Source of the DNA: Paenibacillus tengchongensis
GTDB taxonomy: Bacteria; Bacillota; Bacilli; Paenibacillales; Paenibacillaceae
Length of the DNA stretch: 64,000 nucleotides
Reading direction: 5' to 3'
Assembly: GCF_008973665.1 (NCBI RefSeq)
Contig: NZ_WACP01000011.1
Coordinates: 124,001-188,000, forward strand
The translations under genes were made by a program, and so were the position numbers. Below are positions 8,647-16,462 of this stretch, piece by piece. Numbering within the stretch: the first letter of the stretch is position 1; every line of letters starts with the position of its first letter. The notes under the pieces were generated by a model. The model had not been told where the DNA came from and did not search any database. It saw only the letters and a program-made list of their open reading frames with translations.

Positions 8647-9063
8647 TTAACAGGACTTGGAATACACGGAGAAGCCGCTGCGCTTCTCCCAGCCGACCGC
8701 CTGCCAGAAGCCGTTGCCGGAAGCATTATCGTCGATCACAAAAATATGGCATTTATCGATCCCTTGGGCAGACAGCCCGTTCAAGCTTGCTTCCGCCAGG
8801 CGCTGGCCGAGCTGCTGATGCCGGTAATCCGGGTCCACTGCCATATGATAAATGAAGCCTCTTCTCCCGTCATGCCCGCACAGAATCGTGCCGACCACCC
8901 GGCCGCCGGATTCGCCGACAAAGCTCAGCCCCGGGTTGCGGCGTAAATAGCCGGCGATGCTGTCCCGGGAGTCCGCCTGGCTGACGTGCACCCCTTCCGA
9001 GCGCTGCCAAAGCTCATACATCTGGTCATAATCTTCAATGGTCATCTCTCTTAACTCAATCAT
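8647..9063 (-). CDS. GNAT-family N-acetyltransferase
   Basis: A short single-domain GNAT protein of 138 residues. The acetyl-CoA loop is DPDYRHQQLGQRLAEASL (about residues 77-94), with the preceding strand GFIYHMAV and a C-terminal GFWQAVGWEKR segment typical of the family. The ribosome site GGGAGG is seven bases before the ATG. It ends 12 bp from the stop of the WYL regulator on the other strand. The gene upstream on the same strand is an MFS pump 20 bp away, so the two may be co-transcribed. The acetyl acceptor is unknown. Confidence 0.88.
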   Translation of the reverse strand: MIELREMTIEDYDQMYELWQRSEGVHVSQADSRDSIAGYLRRNPGLSFVGESGGRVVGTILCGHDGRRGFIYHMAVDPDYRHQQLGQRLAEASLNGLSAQGIDKCHIFVIDDNASGNGFWQAVGWEKRSGFSVYSKSC

Positions 9064-9083
9064 GTGTGCGCCTCCCGCAAATT

Positions 9084-10337
9084 CTAATTGGTATAGGTAC
9101 CGGGTACGGAATGTACCTGTCCTTCTTGACGCTCCCGTAAAGCAAGACGCTTATGGGCTGTCAATAAGAAGGGCAGGCCAAGAGCCGTGCTCAGGGCCAG
9201 CGGAATAAATACGGCAGGTCCGTTGCCGCCGCCGAACTGGTCCAGCAGCAGTCCGCCGAGCACCGGGGCCAGTACATTGCCCAGATTGTTGAAGCCCATC
9301 GTACCGAAATAAGTGCCTTTCCATTCCGGCCGGGCAATCCGGTCGATGAGCATGTCCATCATAGTGAAGAGCAGTACCTCGCCTACGGTAAACAATACGA
9401 CACTGAACATCAGGAGCGCAACTCCGCCGGATAGACCGAACAGCAGCATGCTCAAGGCGACGCATAGATTGCCGAGAATCAGCGGAACGATCGGCGGGAA
9501 ATGCCGGGCGGTACGCACGACGGGGTATTGCACCACCAGCACAGTTACTGCATTGAGCGACAGCATGAAGGAGAATAGCTGGCTGCCGTTCGCAAACTGC
9601 GGATTCATTGCTAAATATTGTGCCAGTGTGGAACTGAAATGTCCATAACCCAGAACACAGAATACGGTTCCCAGCAGAACCGGCAGGAAGACGCGGTCCC
9701 GCCCGGTAACGGCCAGTGCTTCACGCAGACGTGGGGCCTCCGTTTTCACCGGGGAAGCCGGCATGCTGGAGCCGTGGACCCTAAATTGCAGGAACAGCAC
9801 AGCCCCGTAAACGATGTAGACGATTCCGGCAATCATAAACGGAAAGGTGGATTGCGTCGAACCGAGCTGCAGGCCGATGATCGGCCCGAACACGACACCT
9901 AAATTGATGGCCGCATACCGCAGATTGAACACGAGCAGCTTGTTCTCGGGAAGCGTCAGGTCCGAGAGCAGGGCCCGCGAAGTCGGTTCAAAGACCGAGC
10001 GGCATAAACCGTTGAGCATATTGACCAGGAAGAACACCCATAGGTGCTGGGCGGCGGAGAAGCCGAAGAACACCAGGGCCCACCCGAATACAGAGACCAG
10101 CATGACGATTTTGCGCCCGATGACATCGGAGATATAACCGCCGTAGAAGCTGGCCATGACGCCAACCAGCGAGCTGACGGCCACCGTGAAGCCGGTCTGG
10201 GTCGATGAAGCGCCAAGCACCTGTGTTAAATAAATGGAGAGAAACGGAATGCTCATGGATGTCACCAGCCGGCCGAACATCGTTCCGATGATAATGGTCC
10301 AGGCCAGAGGATGGACTTGCTGCAATTGCTTTTTCAT
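9084..10337 (-). CDS. MFS transporter (drug or sugar efflux type)
   Basis: A 12-helix major facilitator protein of 417 residues. The motif between helices 2 and 3 reads GGYISDVIGRK, matching the MFS A-motif GxxxDxxGR. The ATG at 10337 follows TAGGAG by ten bases; the longer frame upstream has no ribosome site and is rejected. The gene is divergent from an SgrR-type regulator, an arrangement also seen for E. coli sgrR and its sugar-efflux target setA. That suggests export of a sugar phosphate-linked or toxic sugar compound, but the substrate is not shown by the sequence. Confidence 0.9.
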   Translation of the reverse strand: MKKQLQQVHPLAWTIIIGTMFGRLVTSMSIPFLSIYLTQVLGASSTQTGFTVAVSSLVGVMASFYGGYISDVIGRKIVMLVSVFGWALVFFGFSAAQHLWVFFLVNMLNGLCRSVFEPTSRALLSDLTLPENKLLVFNLRYAAINLGVVFGPIIGLQLGSTQSTFPFMIAGIVYIVYGAVLFLQFRVHGSSMPASPVKTEAPRLREALAVTGRDRVFLPVLLGTVFCVLGYGHFSSTLAQYLAMNPQFANGSQLFSFMLSLNAVTVLVVQYPVVRTARHFPPIVPLILGNLCVALSMLLFGLSGGVALLMFSVVLFTVGEVLLFTMMDMLIDRIARPEWKGTYFGTMGFNNLGNVLAPVLGGLLLDQFGGGNGPAVFIPLALSTALGLPFLLTAHKRLALRERQEGQVHSVPGTYTN

Positions 10338-10476
10338 ATCTGTGAATCTCCTAATCTTGACACGAATTTTATGTATACCTGCCTGTTGCTGCATTAGGTA
10401 TAATTGTAGTGATAAAAGGGGGAAATAAAAGTGTAAGGTTTTCGGGGTTTGTTTCACCTTTAAAGGAGCGGAAAGT

Positions 10477-12282
10477 ATGGACCAACAAATGAATCATTAT
10501 AGCCGCCTGGCGGGAGCGTTGAATGTCACCCAAAGGATGCTTGAACCGATCGCGGTCTCCATTGAGCAGCTGGCAGAGATTTTGTGCTGTACACCGCGCA
10601 ATGTCAAGTTTATCCTCCGCCGGTTTGAAGAGAGCGGTACGATCCGCTGGCAGCCGGGCCGGGGTCGGGGGCATACTTCGGAAATAACCTTTCTGCGGGG
10701 CATCGACGAGGTGATGGAGCAGGCCTTGCAGGATTTGATCGGCAAAGGAAAAATCAAGCAGGGCATCGAGCTGATCAGCCAGCTCAGCGGCAATGCCGCA
10801 TTGCAGGAGCGGCTGCTGGCCCTGCTCAACAAACAAATGGGCTACCACAGTGAAGCGGAGACGACAACCGGACTCGACACGCTGCGGATTTCGATGAGCC
10901 GGCGGCTGGAGCCTCTGGATACTTGCACGGTTTATACTGCTTTTGAAGCTTTTATCATTGAGCAGATTTGCAGCACCCTGTTGACCTTCGATGCCGGGGA
11001 CAAGCAATTTCAGCCCGGACTGGCCCATATGTGGGAGGTGAACGAAGACCATACAGGCTACATCTTTTATCTTCGCAAGGGAGTTCGTTTCCACCATGGA
11101 CGCGTGTTGACCTCCAGAGATGTAAAGGAGACCTATTTACGGCTGAGGGACCGGAACAGTCCCGCAATTGACCATTTCAAGGACGTCAAGCAGGTGGAAA
11201 TACTCGGGGAGCACCGGATCCGCTTTGATTTGGAGCGGCCCAATGTATTCTTTTTGCATACGCTGAGTTCGGTCTACATGTCGATTCTGCCTTATGACAG
11301 TGATCCGGAGGCCAGGCTGGTCGGAACGGGTCCTTACCGGTTAGCTGAGCTGAGTGAGGACGGACTCGTACTGGCTGCCTTCGACGATTATTACGGCTAC
11401 CGTCCGCTGCTCGACCGGGTGGAGGTGTGGTATTTGCCGGAAATGGGCTCCGGTGTGCGGCAGTATGAACTGCCGGGCCTTTCCGCGGACGATTCCGCTC
11501 AGGAAGGCTGCAGCAACAATATTGATTACCCTGCACTTGGCAGCCGCTATATGATGTTTAATTTTCAGCGGCAGGGCGCTCATCATGAGCTGGAATTTCG
11601 CCGGGCGCTGCAGGCACTGTACCATCCGCCGGCACTGATCCGGGATTTGCGCGGGAAACGCTCGTTTCCGGCGTCCAGCTTCATGCCCTGGGAGAGCCAA
11701 GTCCATAAATGGCGTGAATCATCCCTGCCGGAGATTCGGGAAATGCTCCTGGAGAGCGGCTATCAGGGAGAAGAGATCACGCTTGCTTATGCTTCATTTA
11801 AGGCAGAGGAACGCGAAGACTCACTATGGCTGCAGCGGAGAGCGGAAGCAGCCGGGCTGCGTCTCCGTCTGCTTACCTATGACAGATTCCAGATGGAGGC
11901 CATCATAGATAAGGCCGATATATTTATGGCTGAAGAGGTTCTGGAGGATGATTGGGAATGGGGGATGCTCAACTATTTTGTCAACAAGTCCAATCTGCTG
12001 CATACCTTATTGCTCCCGGACCAGCTCAAGGCTTTGGAATCAGAGCTTAACGGGATTACTTCGCTTGCGGCGGAAGGGCGTAGAAAGCTGCTGTTGCAGG
12101 GCGAACAACTCTTGTACAAGCAATGCTGGCTGTTGCATGGATGTCATATGAAGAAGCAGGCCCAGTTGAATCAAAGCCTGTTCGGCCTGCATACCGGCTC
12201 CTTCGGCTTTCTTGATATCTCCAGGCTGTGGATCAAACCCGGGTTTCCGGAGCGCGTATCTGGTCCTTATGCGGAGCAATAA
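10477..12282 (+). CDS. SgrR-family transcriptional regulator with solute-binding domain
   Basis: At 601 residues it has the SgrR layout. An N-terminal HTH (about residues 25-70, LAEILCCTPRNVKFILRRF and GRGRGHTSEITFL) is followed by a family 5 extracellular solute-binding-like domain from about residue 125, with the hallmark YIFYLRKGVRFHHGR and GTGPYRL segments. The protein has no signal peptide, so the binding domain is a cytoplasmic ligand sensor. In E. coli SgrR responds to glucose-phosphate stress. Here the neighbouring divergent MFS gene is the likely target. The AAAGGAG site is eight bases before the ATG. Confidence 0.92.
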   Translation: MDQQMNHYSRLAGALNVTQRMLEPIAVSIEQLAEILCCTPRNVKFILRRFEESGTIRWQPGRGRGHTSEITFLRGIDEVMEQALQDLIGKGKIKQGIELISQLSGNAALQERLLALLNKQMGYHSEAETTTGLDTLRISMSRRLEPLDTCTVYTAFEAFIIEQICSTLLTFDAGDKQFQPGLAHMWEVNEDHTGYIFYLRKGVRFHHGRVLTSRDVKETYLRLRDRNSPAIDHFKDVKQVEILGEHRIRFDLERPNVFFLHTLSSVYMSILPYDSDPEARLVGTGPYRLAELSEDGLVLAAFDDYYGYRPLLDRVEVWYLPEMGSGVRQYELPGLSADDSAQEGCSNNIDYPALGSRYMMFNFQRQGAHHELEFRRALQALYHPPALIRDLRGKRSFPASSFMPWESQVHKWRESSLPEIREMLLESGYQGEEITLAYASFKAEEREDSLWLQRRAEAAGLRLRLLTYDRFQMEAIIDKADIFMAEEVLEDDWEWGMLNYFVNKSNLLHTLLLPDQLKALESELNGITSLAAEGRRKLLLQGEQLLYKQCWLLHGCHMKKQAQLNQSLFGLHTGSFGFLDISRLWIKPGFPERVSGPYAEQ

Positions 12283-12416
12283 ACGGGCATATGTGCGGAA
12301 TGCCGGTGATAAAAAAATCCTTTACGCGGTTAAATAGTTACATACAAACTATGAGAAGCTGCGGATGCCCGGAGGTTCATCCCAACCGGACTGGCGCAAA
12401 GGAGGCATTCGGGTGT

Positions 12417-13397
12417 ATGAATGACAATCGTGAAACTTTAGGAAGCTTAATTAAGAAAGGCAACAAGTCCTCGGGCTCTGCGGCCATTGGCAACACCTGC
12501 ATAGCTGTAGTGAAAGGGGTGGCCTTTGCCATAACCGGCAGCGGCTCGATGTTTGCCACCATGATGCACTCGATTGCCGATGCGGTCAATCAGATGTTCG
12601 TCTTTACCGGCAGTGTGCTGGCTGAGAAAAGACCGACCCGACGTTTCCCTGACGGGTTCGGACGCGTCATCAACCTGTTCTGCATGGTGGCGGTGATTGT
12701 CGTCACGATCATGGCCTATGAAACGATGCTTGAAGGCTGGCATCTGCTGCAGCATCCCAACACGGAGTCTTCAGGATACTGGATCAACGTTCTAGTGCTG
12801 GTGTTGTCCATTGGAACCGACGGCTTCGTATGGGTGAAGGCTATGAATGAAGTGCTGCATGATGCGCGGGTGGAAGCCAAGGGCTTCGGTAAATTCACCG
12901 CTTCGCTGCGCAATGTGAAGCGCGCTGCACCGCCGACGCGTCTGGTCTTCTATGAGGATATGGTGGCAACCAGCGGCGGGCTGCTGGCTCTGATTGCAGT
13001 GCTCGTGACAGCATTGACCGATTTTAAGCTGCTCGATGGGGTGTCCAGTATCCTGATCAGCTTTATGATGGTCGGGGTGGCGTTCCGCGTCGGCTATGAC
13101 AATATGGTTGGCCTGATCGGTGTGGCCGCGCCGCCGGAAATTGAGGAGCGGGTATCGAAGATTATCTTCGATGAGCCCTTGGTGACGGATATTTATCAGC
13201 TGCGTATTCTGCAGGAAGGACGCTACTATCATGTAGAAGGTCTGATTGAGCTGAAGCGGGGCATGACGCTGGCAGATGCCGACGATATCAAATTTAAGGT
13301 GAGGGACAAGCTGCTGGCCGATCCGTACATCTCCGATGTGACCCTTGGCATTCTGGAGGATAACGGAGTGCCCAACTGGGTGCCGCAGCAGGAATAA
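12417..13397 (+). CDS. cation diffusion facilitator family transporter
   Basis: The 326-residue protein has about six hydrophobic segments and a soluble C-terminal region (residues 225-320). The first membrane part contains MMHSIADAVNQ, the HxxxD metal site of CDF proteins. FYEDMVATSGG lies in helix 5, where most CDF members carry a second HxxxD-type site; the H is replaced by E here, which may shift metal preference. It would export a divalent cation in exchange for protons. The ATG at 12417 has AAAGGAGG eleven bases upstream. It is followed at once by a very strong terminator. Confidence 0.88.
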   Translation: MNDNRETLGSLIKKGNKSSGSAAIGNTCIAVVKGVAFAITGSGSMFATMMHSIADAVNQMFVFTGSVLAEKRPTRRFPDGFGRVINLFCMVAVIVVTIMAYETMLEGWHLLQHPNTESSGYWINVLVLVLSIGTDGFVWVKAMNEVLHDARVEAKGFGKFTASLRNVKRAAPPTRLVFYEDMVATSGGLLALIAVLVTALTDFKLLDGVSSILISFMMVGVAFRVGYDNMVGLIGVAAPPEIEERVSKIIFDEPLVTDIYQLRILQEGRYYHVEGLIELKRGMTLADADDIKFKVRDKLLADPYISDVTLGILEDNGVPNWVPQQE

Positions 13398-13411
13398 GGG
13401 TATAGGCTGTA

Positions 13412-13449
13412 AAAAAGGGACTGCCGCTTTAATGCGGCAGTCCCTTTTT
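13412..13449. terminator. strong rho-independent terminator
   Basis: A perfect 16-bp stem (13412-13427 with 13434-13449) has a six-base loop, with an A run on the left and a T run on the right, so it can act in both directions. It separates the cation transporter from the small zinc-ribbon gene. Confidence 0.95.
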
Positions 13450-13510
13450 CACGGTTATTTACTTTAACGGCCATGAAGAAGAACTTTGTTCGCTGTACAT
13501 GTGCATTCAA

Positions 13511-13684
13511 TCAGACGGCCTGAATCTGTTTTCCGTCGCATTTTTTACAGACATCCAGCTTCTCCCCTTGGGCTCCCTTACCGATGTACAGCAGCTTAAT
13601 GCGTGTGCTGCCGCAGATCGGACAGGTGCCTCTGGCCCGCGAAGGCAGACGCCACAGTGCTTTGCCGCGTTTATTCTTGGCCAT
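13511..13684 (-). CDS. 57-residue zinc-ribbon protein
   Basis: The frame encodes a small basic protein with two Cys pairs, CPIC at residues 21-24 and CKKC at 46-49. The 21 residues between the pairs fit a zinc ribbon, and the first 20 residues are rich in K and R (MAKNKRGKALWRLPSRARG). The ribosome site AAAGGTGGG lies seven bases before the ATG. The gene lies between a strong terminator and an AT-rich spacer and has no co-directional neighbour. I do not recognise a named family. RNA or ribosome binding is plausible from charge but unproven. A longer overlapping frame on the same strand (13507-13851) is less convincing. Confidence 0.65.
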   Translation of the reverse strand: MAKNKRGKALWRLPSRARGTCPICGSTRIKLLYIGKGAQGEKLDVCKKCDGKQIQAV

Positions 13685-13938
13685 GCATAACCCACCTTTA
13701 ACGATTGATGCTCTATTCTATGCCCGTGGAGGCGGCATTTGTCTATCTTGTTTAAATTTATCCCGACCGCAACTACATATATCCAGACAGCTTGCAATCC
13801 GCCGATGCCGACTATGGATACAACTTTTACTGCTCCACGTGAAGTCGCCATACAAATAAAGGAATATGTGCTGGCGAATTGGATTGGCGAAAGCAGAGGC
13901 TGCTTTTTCGCTTAAAACCGCCAAAAATCCGCCGTAAA

Positions 13939-13970
13939 AAACAGCGTATAATATAAATTATACGCTGTTT
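13939..13970. terminator. AT-rich perfect palindrome
   Basis: AAACAGCGTATAAT (13939-13952) pairs perfectly with 13957-13970 around ATAA. It may be a terminator or a protein site. The rest of 13685-14133 shows no gene that I can support. Confidence 0.45.
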
Positions 13971-14094
13971 CTATTTTAAGCCGATTTTTTATTCCTATTT
14001 GGACAAGTAGTCATAGAAATTAATGCTCTAAAAACCCCATTTATGTAATTTTATATGTTTTACTGCTTTGCAGCAGTCAAGCAGGTAAGCTCCA

Positions 14095-14103
14095 TGCTAT
14101 AAT
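14095..14103 (+). promoter_or_regulatory. extended -10 box of the aminotransferase gene
   Basis: TGCTATAAT is a perfect extended -10 element, 30 bases before the TTG start. No good -35 box is visible at the expected distance, which is usual for extended -10 promoters. Confidence 0.5.
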
Positions 14104-14133
14104 AGTTCAAAAAAATGAGTAGGTGGATGACGC

Positions 14134-15351
14134 TTGAAGACAACAAGAATAAAACCGAAATGGAGAGCAGATAAACTGGAGCAGCTGGGCTCCTCGATTT
14201 TTGCCGAAGTGGCAGAATGGAGAAGAGAGGCTGCGGCGGCCGGGAAAGATATTATTGATTTGGGCATCGGCAGCCCGGACCGGGCACCGGTGCCGGAAGT
14301 GCGCCGGCAGCTTAGCCAAGCGGTGCTGAAGGAGAGCAGTTATGCTTATCCGGCCTCACGGGGAAGCGAGGCCTTCCGGCGGCAAGCCGCAGCCTGGATG
14401 AACTGGCGCTTCGGTGTCGCCGTCGATCCCGGGTCAGAGCTGGTATCGCTGATGGGTTCGCAGGACGGGCTGGCCCATTTGGCCCTGTCCATCTGCAATC
14501 CGGGAGACCTGGCGATTGTGCCGGACCCGGGCTACCCCATTTATGCCGGTTCTCTGGCCATTGCCGGGGTAAAAGCCTGGCCGCTGCCGCTGCTGGAGAA
14601 GAACGGCTGGGTGCCTGATCTGGACAGCATTCCGGAGGAAATCTGGCGGGAGGCGTCCTTTATTTTGCTTGCTTTTCCCGGTAATCCCATCTCTGTCACC
14701 GTGGACCTCATATATCTGGAGAAGCTGGTGAAGCTGGCGCGGAAATGGGAGGTGCTGATTGTTCATGATCTGGCGTATTCCGAGATGGGCTTCGACGGCT
14801 ATCAGCCGCTCAGTATTCTGCAGGTACCCGGGGCAATCGATACTGCTGTGGAATTTCACTCGTTCTCCAAAAGCTTCAATATGGCCGGCTGCCGCATCGG
14901 CTTCCTGACTGGCAACCGTGACGCAGTAGGTGCACTGCGGGAGCTGAAGAGCAACATCGATTACGGCGTCTTTGAGCCGGTACAGGAGGCGGCGGTGACC
15001 GCGCTGGAGCTGGCGATGAAGGGAGACGGCCAACTATCCGTTGCGCCGCTATATGAGCGCCGCCGTGACATCTTCGTGGAAGCACTCGCCTCGGCGGGTT
15101 GGCTGGTGCCGAAGCCCAAGGCGACGATGTTTATTTGGGCACCGCTGCCTAAGACCTATGGCGGAGGCGGGCTAAGCGACGGCCGCTCGCGCGGCTTCGC
15201 CCGTGAATTGCTGCTGGAGACCGGAGTTGCCGTCATTCCGGGTGACGCTTTCGGTGCACAGGGAGCAGGCTATGTGCGGATTGCGCTGGTGGAAGAGGAG
15301 GCCAGGCTGCTGGAGGCGGCGCAGCGGATCGGGGCATTTTTGCGGAAATAG
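14134..15351 (+). CDS. PLP-dependent class I/II aminotransferase (DapL/AlaT-like)
   Basis: The 405-residue protein is a fold-type I aminotransferase. The PLP lysine is K246 in SFSKSFNMAG, the pyridine-binding aspartate D212 is in VIVHDLAY, and the GSQDGLAHL cofactor loop starts at residue 108. The N-terminal IDLGIGSPDRAP and the PYPIYAG-like DPGYPIYAGS segment resemble LL-diaminopimelate and alanine-type aminotransferases. Amino donor and acceptor cannot be fixed from sequence. The start is a TTG with AGGTGG seven bases upstream. It is a single-gene unit with an extended -10 promoter and a terminator at 15432. Confidence 0.88.
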   Translation: MKTTRIKPKWRADKLEQLGSSIFAEVAEWRREAAAAGKDIIDLGIGSPDRAPVPEVRRQLSQAVLKESSYAYPASRGSEAFRRQAAAWMNWRFGVAVDPGSELVSLMGSQDGLAHLALSICNPGDLAIVPDPGYPIYAGSLAIAGVKAWPLPLLEKNGWVPDLDSIPEEIWREASFILLAFPGNPISVTVDLIYLEKLVKLARKWEVLIVHDLAYSEMGFDGYQPLSILQVPGAIDTAVEFHSFSKSFNMAGCRIGFLTGNRDAVGALRELKSNIDYGVFEPVQEAAVTALELAMKGDGQLSVAPLYERRRDIFVEALASAGWLVPKPKATMFIWAPLPKTYGGGGLSDGRSRGFARELLLETGVAVIPGDAFGAQGAGYVRIALVEEEARLLEAAQRIGAFLRK

Positions 15352-15368
15352 TAATGGATAAGTCTGTT

Positions 15369-15396
15369 GGTTAACATATCAAATATTATGTAAACC
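15369..15396 (+). repeat. dif-like 28-bp element, copy B
   Basis: The left arm is GGTTAACATAT, the spacer CAAATA and the right arm TTATGTAAACC. The right arm matches the known Bacillus subtilis dif half-site TTATGTAAACT at ten of eleven positions. The arms are inverted repeats of each other at nine of eleven positions. It lies 17 bp behind the aminotransferase stop. Confidence 0.6.
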
Positions 15397-15431
15397 TAAT
15401 AAAGTGTAAATATCTGTCGGCCTTATCATTC

Positions 15432-15465
15432 AAGCCGGTCCCGTCTGGTTGGGGGCCGGCTTGTT
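15432..15465 (+). terminator. terminator-like hairpin
   Basis: AAGCCGGTCCC (15432-15442) pairs with the arm GGGGGCCGGCTT (15451-15462), and TTGTT follows. It probably ends the aminotransferase transcript and lies between dif-like copies B and C. Confidence 0.7.
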
Positions 15466-15628
15466 AACGGTCAGTTCTTGTTTCGGGACTAGAGCATAGC
15501 CTTTCTGTACTCGCCATCCATGAAGACGGCAACCGTCAGCTCCGAAATGAAATAAGACTTGGAAGTTCTTTTAATATTAGACTGGGAACTGGCAGAATGG
15601 CTGCATGATAATGGGAGGAATTACATAT

Positions 15629-15685
15629 ATGAAGAGAGATGAGATTATATATGTTCACAAGGTTAACATAATAAATAATATGTAA
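15629..15685 (+). other. possible 18-codon microORF ending in dif-like copy C
   Basis: An ATG ten bases after GGGAGG opens a frame encoding MKRDEIIYVHKVNIINNM, and its stop codon is the TAA inside copy C. No homology can be claimed, so this is only a candidate. Apart from this frame, copies B and C and the hairpin, the stretch 15352-15782 holds nothing I can support. A 33-codon open frame on the other strand near 15490-15590 (ending in YRKAML) could be a gene remnant. Confidence 0.2.
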
Positions 15686-15688
15686 ATC
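15661..15688 (+). repeat. dif-like 28-bp element, copy C
   Basis: The left arm is GGTTAACATAA, the spacer TAAATA and the right arm ATATGTAAATC. It is in the same orientation as copy B and 264 bp downstream of it. Confidence 0.55.
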
Positions 15689-15782
15689 TATTTTTGCTTG
15701 TCCATATTACAGTTCATGAAATTACAATATGAGGAAACTTTCTGCGCTGGGAATGCGTCTGTATAGGCAGAGGTGAAATACA

Positions 15783-16391
15783 ATGAAACCGATACCCTTA
15801 AGCATAGTTATTCTGGCAGCCATACTGGCGTTGATTCTGTCAGGCTGCGGACATGACGAACAGACAGCCGGCAAAGAGCAGGCAGCGGAGGCAACTCCGC
15901 CTGTGCTGGCCGCATCGGCAACCGCTGCAGCTGTGCAGCAAGGGGAGCCGGGCCTGGAGGCCGGGTTGAACACCCCTGTTCCGCAAGTAACTCACAGCCT
16001 GCCGGAGTACAGGGCAAAGCCGCCGCTTCCTTCCGTACATGCAGCCGAAGCGGATGTTACAGTAATGCAGAACAGCTATTGCTGGGATTATCTGGGCTGT
16101 GCGGATTACGTGGGAATACCCGGGATGCTGGATCAGGTAGAGCCAACGACGGTTCAGCCGGGAGAACGCCTGCAAATCCTCCTTGATTATTCTCCGGCGC
16201 CCACCGAAGAGCTGTTATACCGCTGGATCGATAACGGCAATTATGAGCAGGTGCCTCTATCCGGGCAGCTGTTCACGGCGCCGGAAGAGAGCGGAAGATA
16301 CTATTATATGTATTCCGCGAATTGGATGACAGATGATGGCGTGTACGTTCTGAACCAGACTAGTGCCGTATTCTCCATTGAAGTACCCTGA
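15783..16391 (+). CDS. putative lipoprotein with a CWD-GCADYVG motif
   Basis: The 202-residue protein begins with a lipoprotein signal ending in the lipobox LILSGC. An Ala-rich linker reaches to about residue 90. The C-terminal domain starts with NSYCWDYLGCADYVG, which places two conserved-looking Cys seven residues apart and could form a disulfide outside the membrane. The remaining PGERLQILLDYSPAPTEELLYRW segment suggests a beta-sandwich. I do not recognise a named family. The ribosome site AGAGGTGA is six bases before the ATG. A strong terminator follows, so it is a single-gene unit. Confidence 0.75.
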   Translation: MKPIPLSIVILAAILALILSGCGHDEQTAGKEQAAEATPPVLAASATAAAVQQGEPGLEAGLNTPVPQVTHSLPEYRAKPPLPSVHAAEADVTVMQNSYCWDYLGCADYVGIPGMLDQVEPTTVQPGERLQILLDYSPAPTEELLYRWIDNGNYEQVPLSGQLFTAPEESGRYYYMYSANWMTDDGVYVLNQTSAVFSIEVP

Positions 16392-16410
16392 CTACAGCTG
16401 CTGTACAGTA

Positions 16411-16456
16411 AAATACCGCCGATTGCCGGTTCATCCCGGATCAGTCGGCGGTATTT
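16411..16456. terminator. bidirectional rho-independent terminator
   Basis: AAATACCGCCGA (16411-16422) pairs perfectly with TCGGCGGTATTT (16445-16456). It separates the convergent lipoprotein and permease genes. Confidence 0.9.
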
Positions 16457-16462
16457 GCTGTG

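Noticed and set aside
10369..11097. 242-codon frame on the minus strand
   Set aside because: Antisense of the SgrR-type regulator and its promoter region.
13507..13851. 114-codon frame on the minus strand, overlapping the zinc-ribbon gene in another frame
   Set aside because: It lacks a ribosome site. Its first half is hydrophobic and could be a small protein, but its second half is only a shifted reading of the zinc-ribbon gene.
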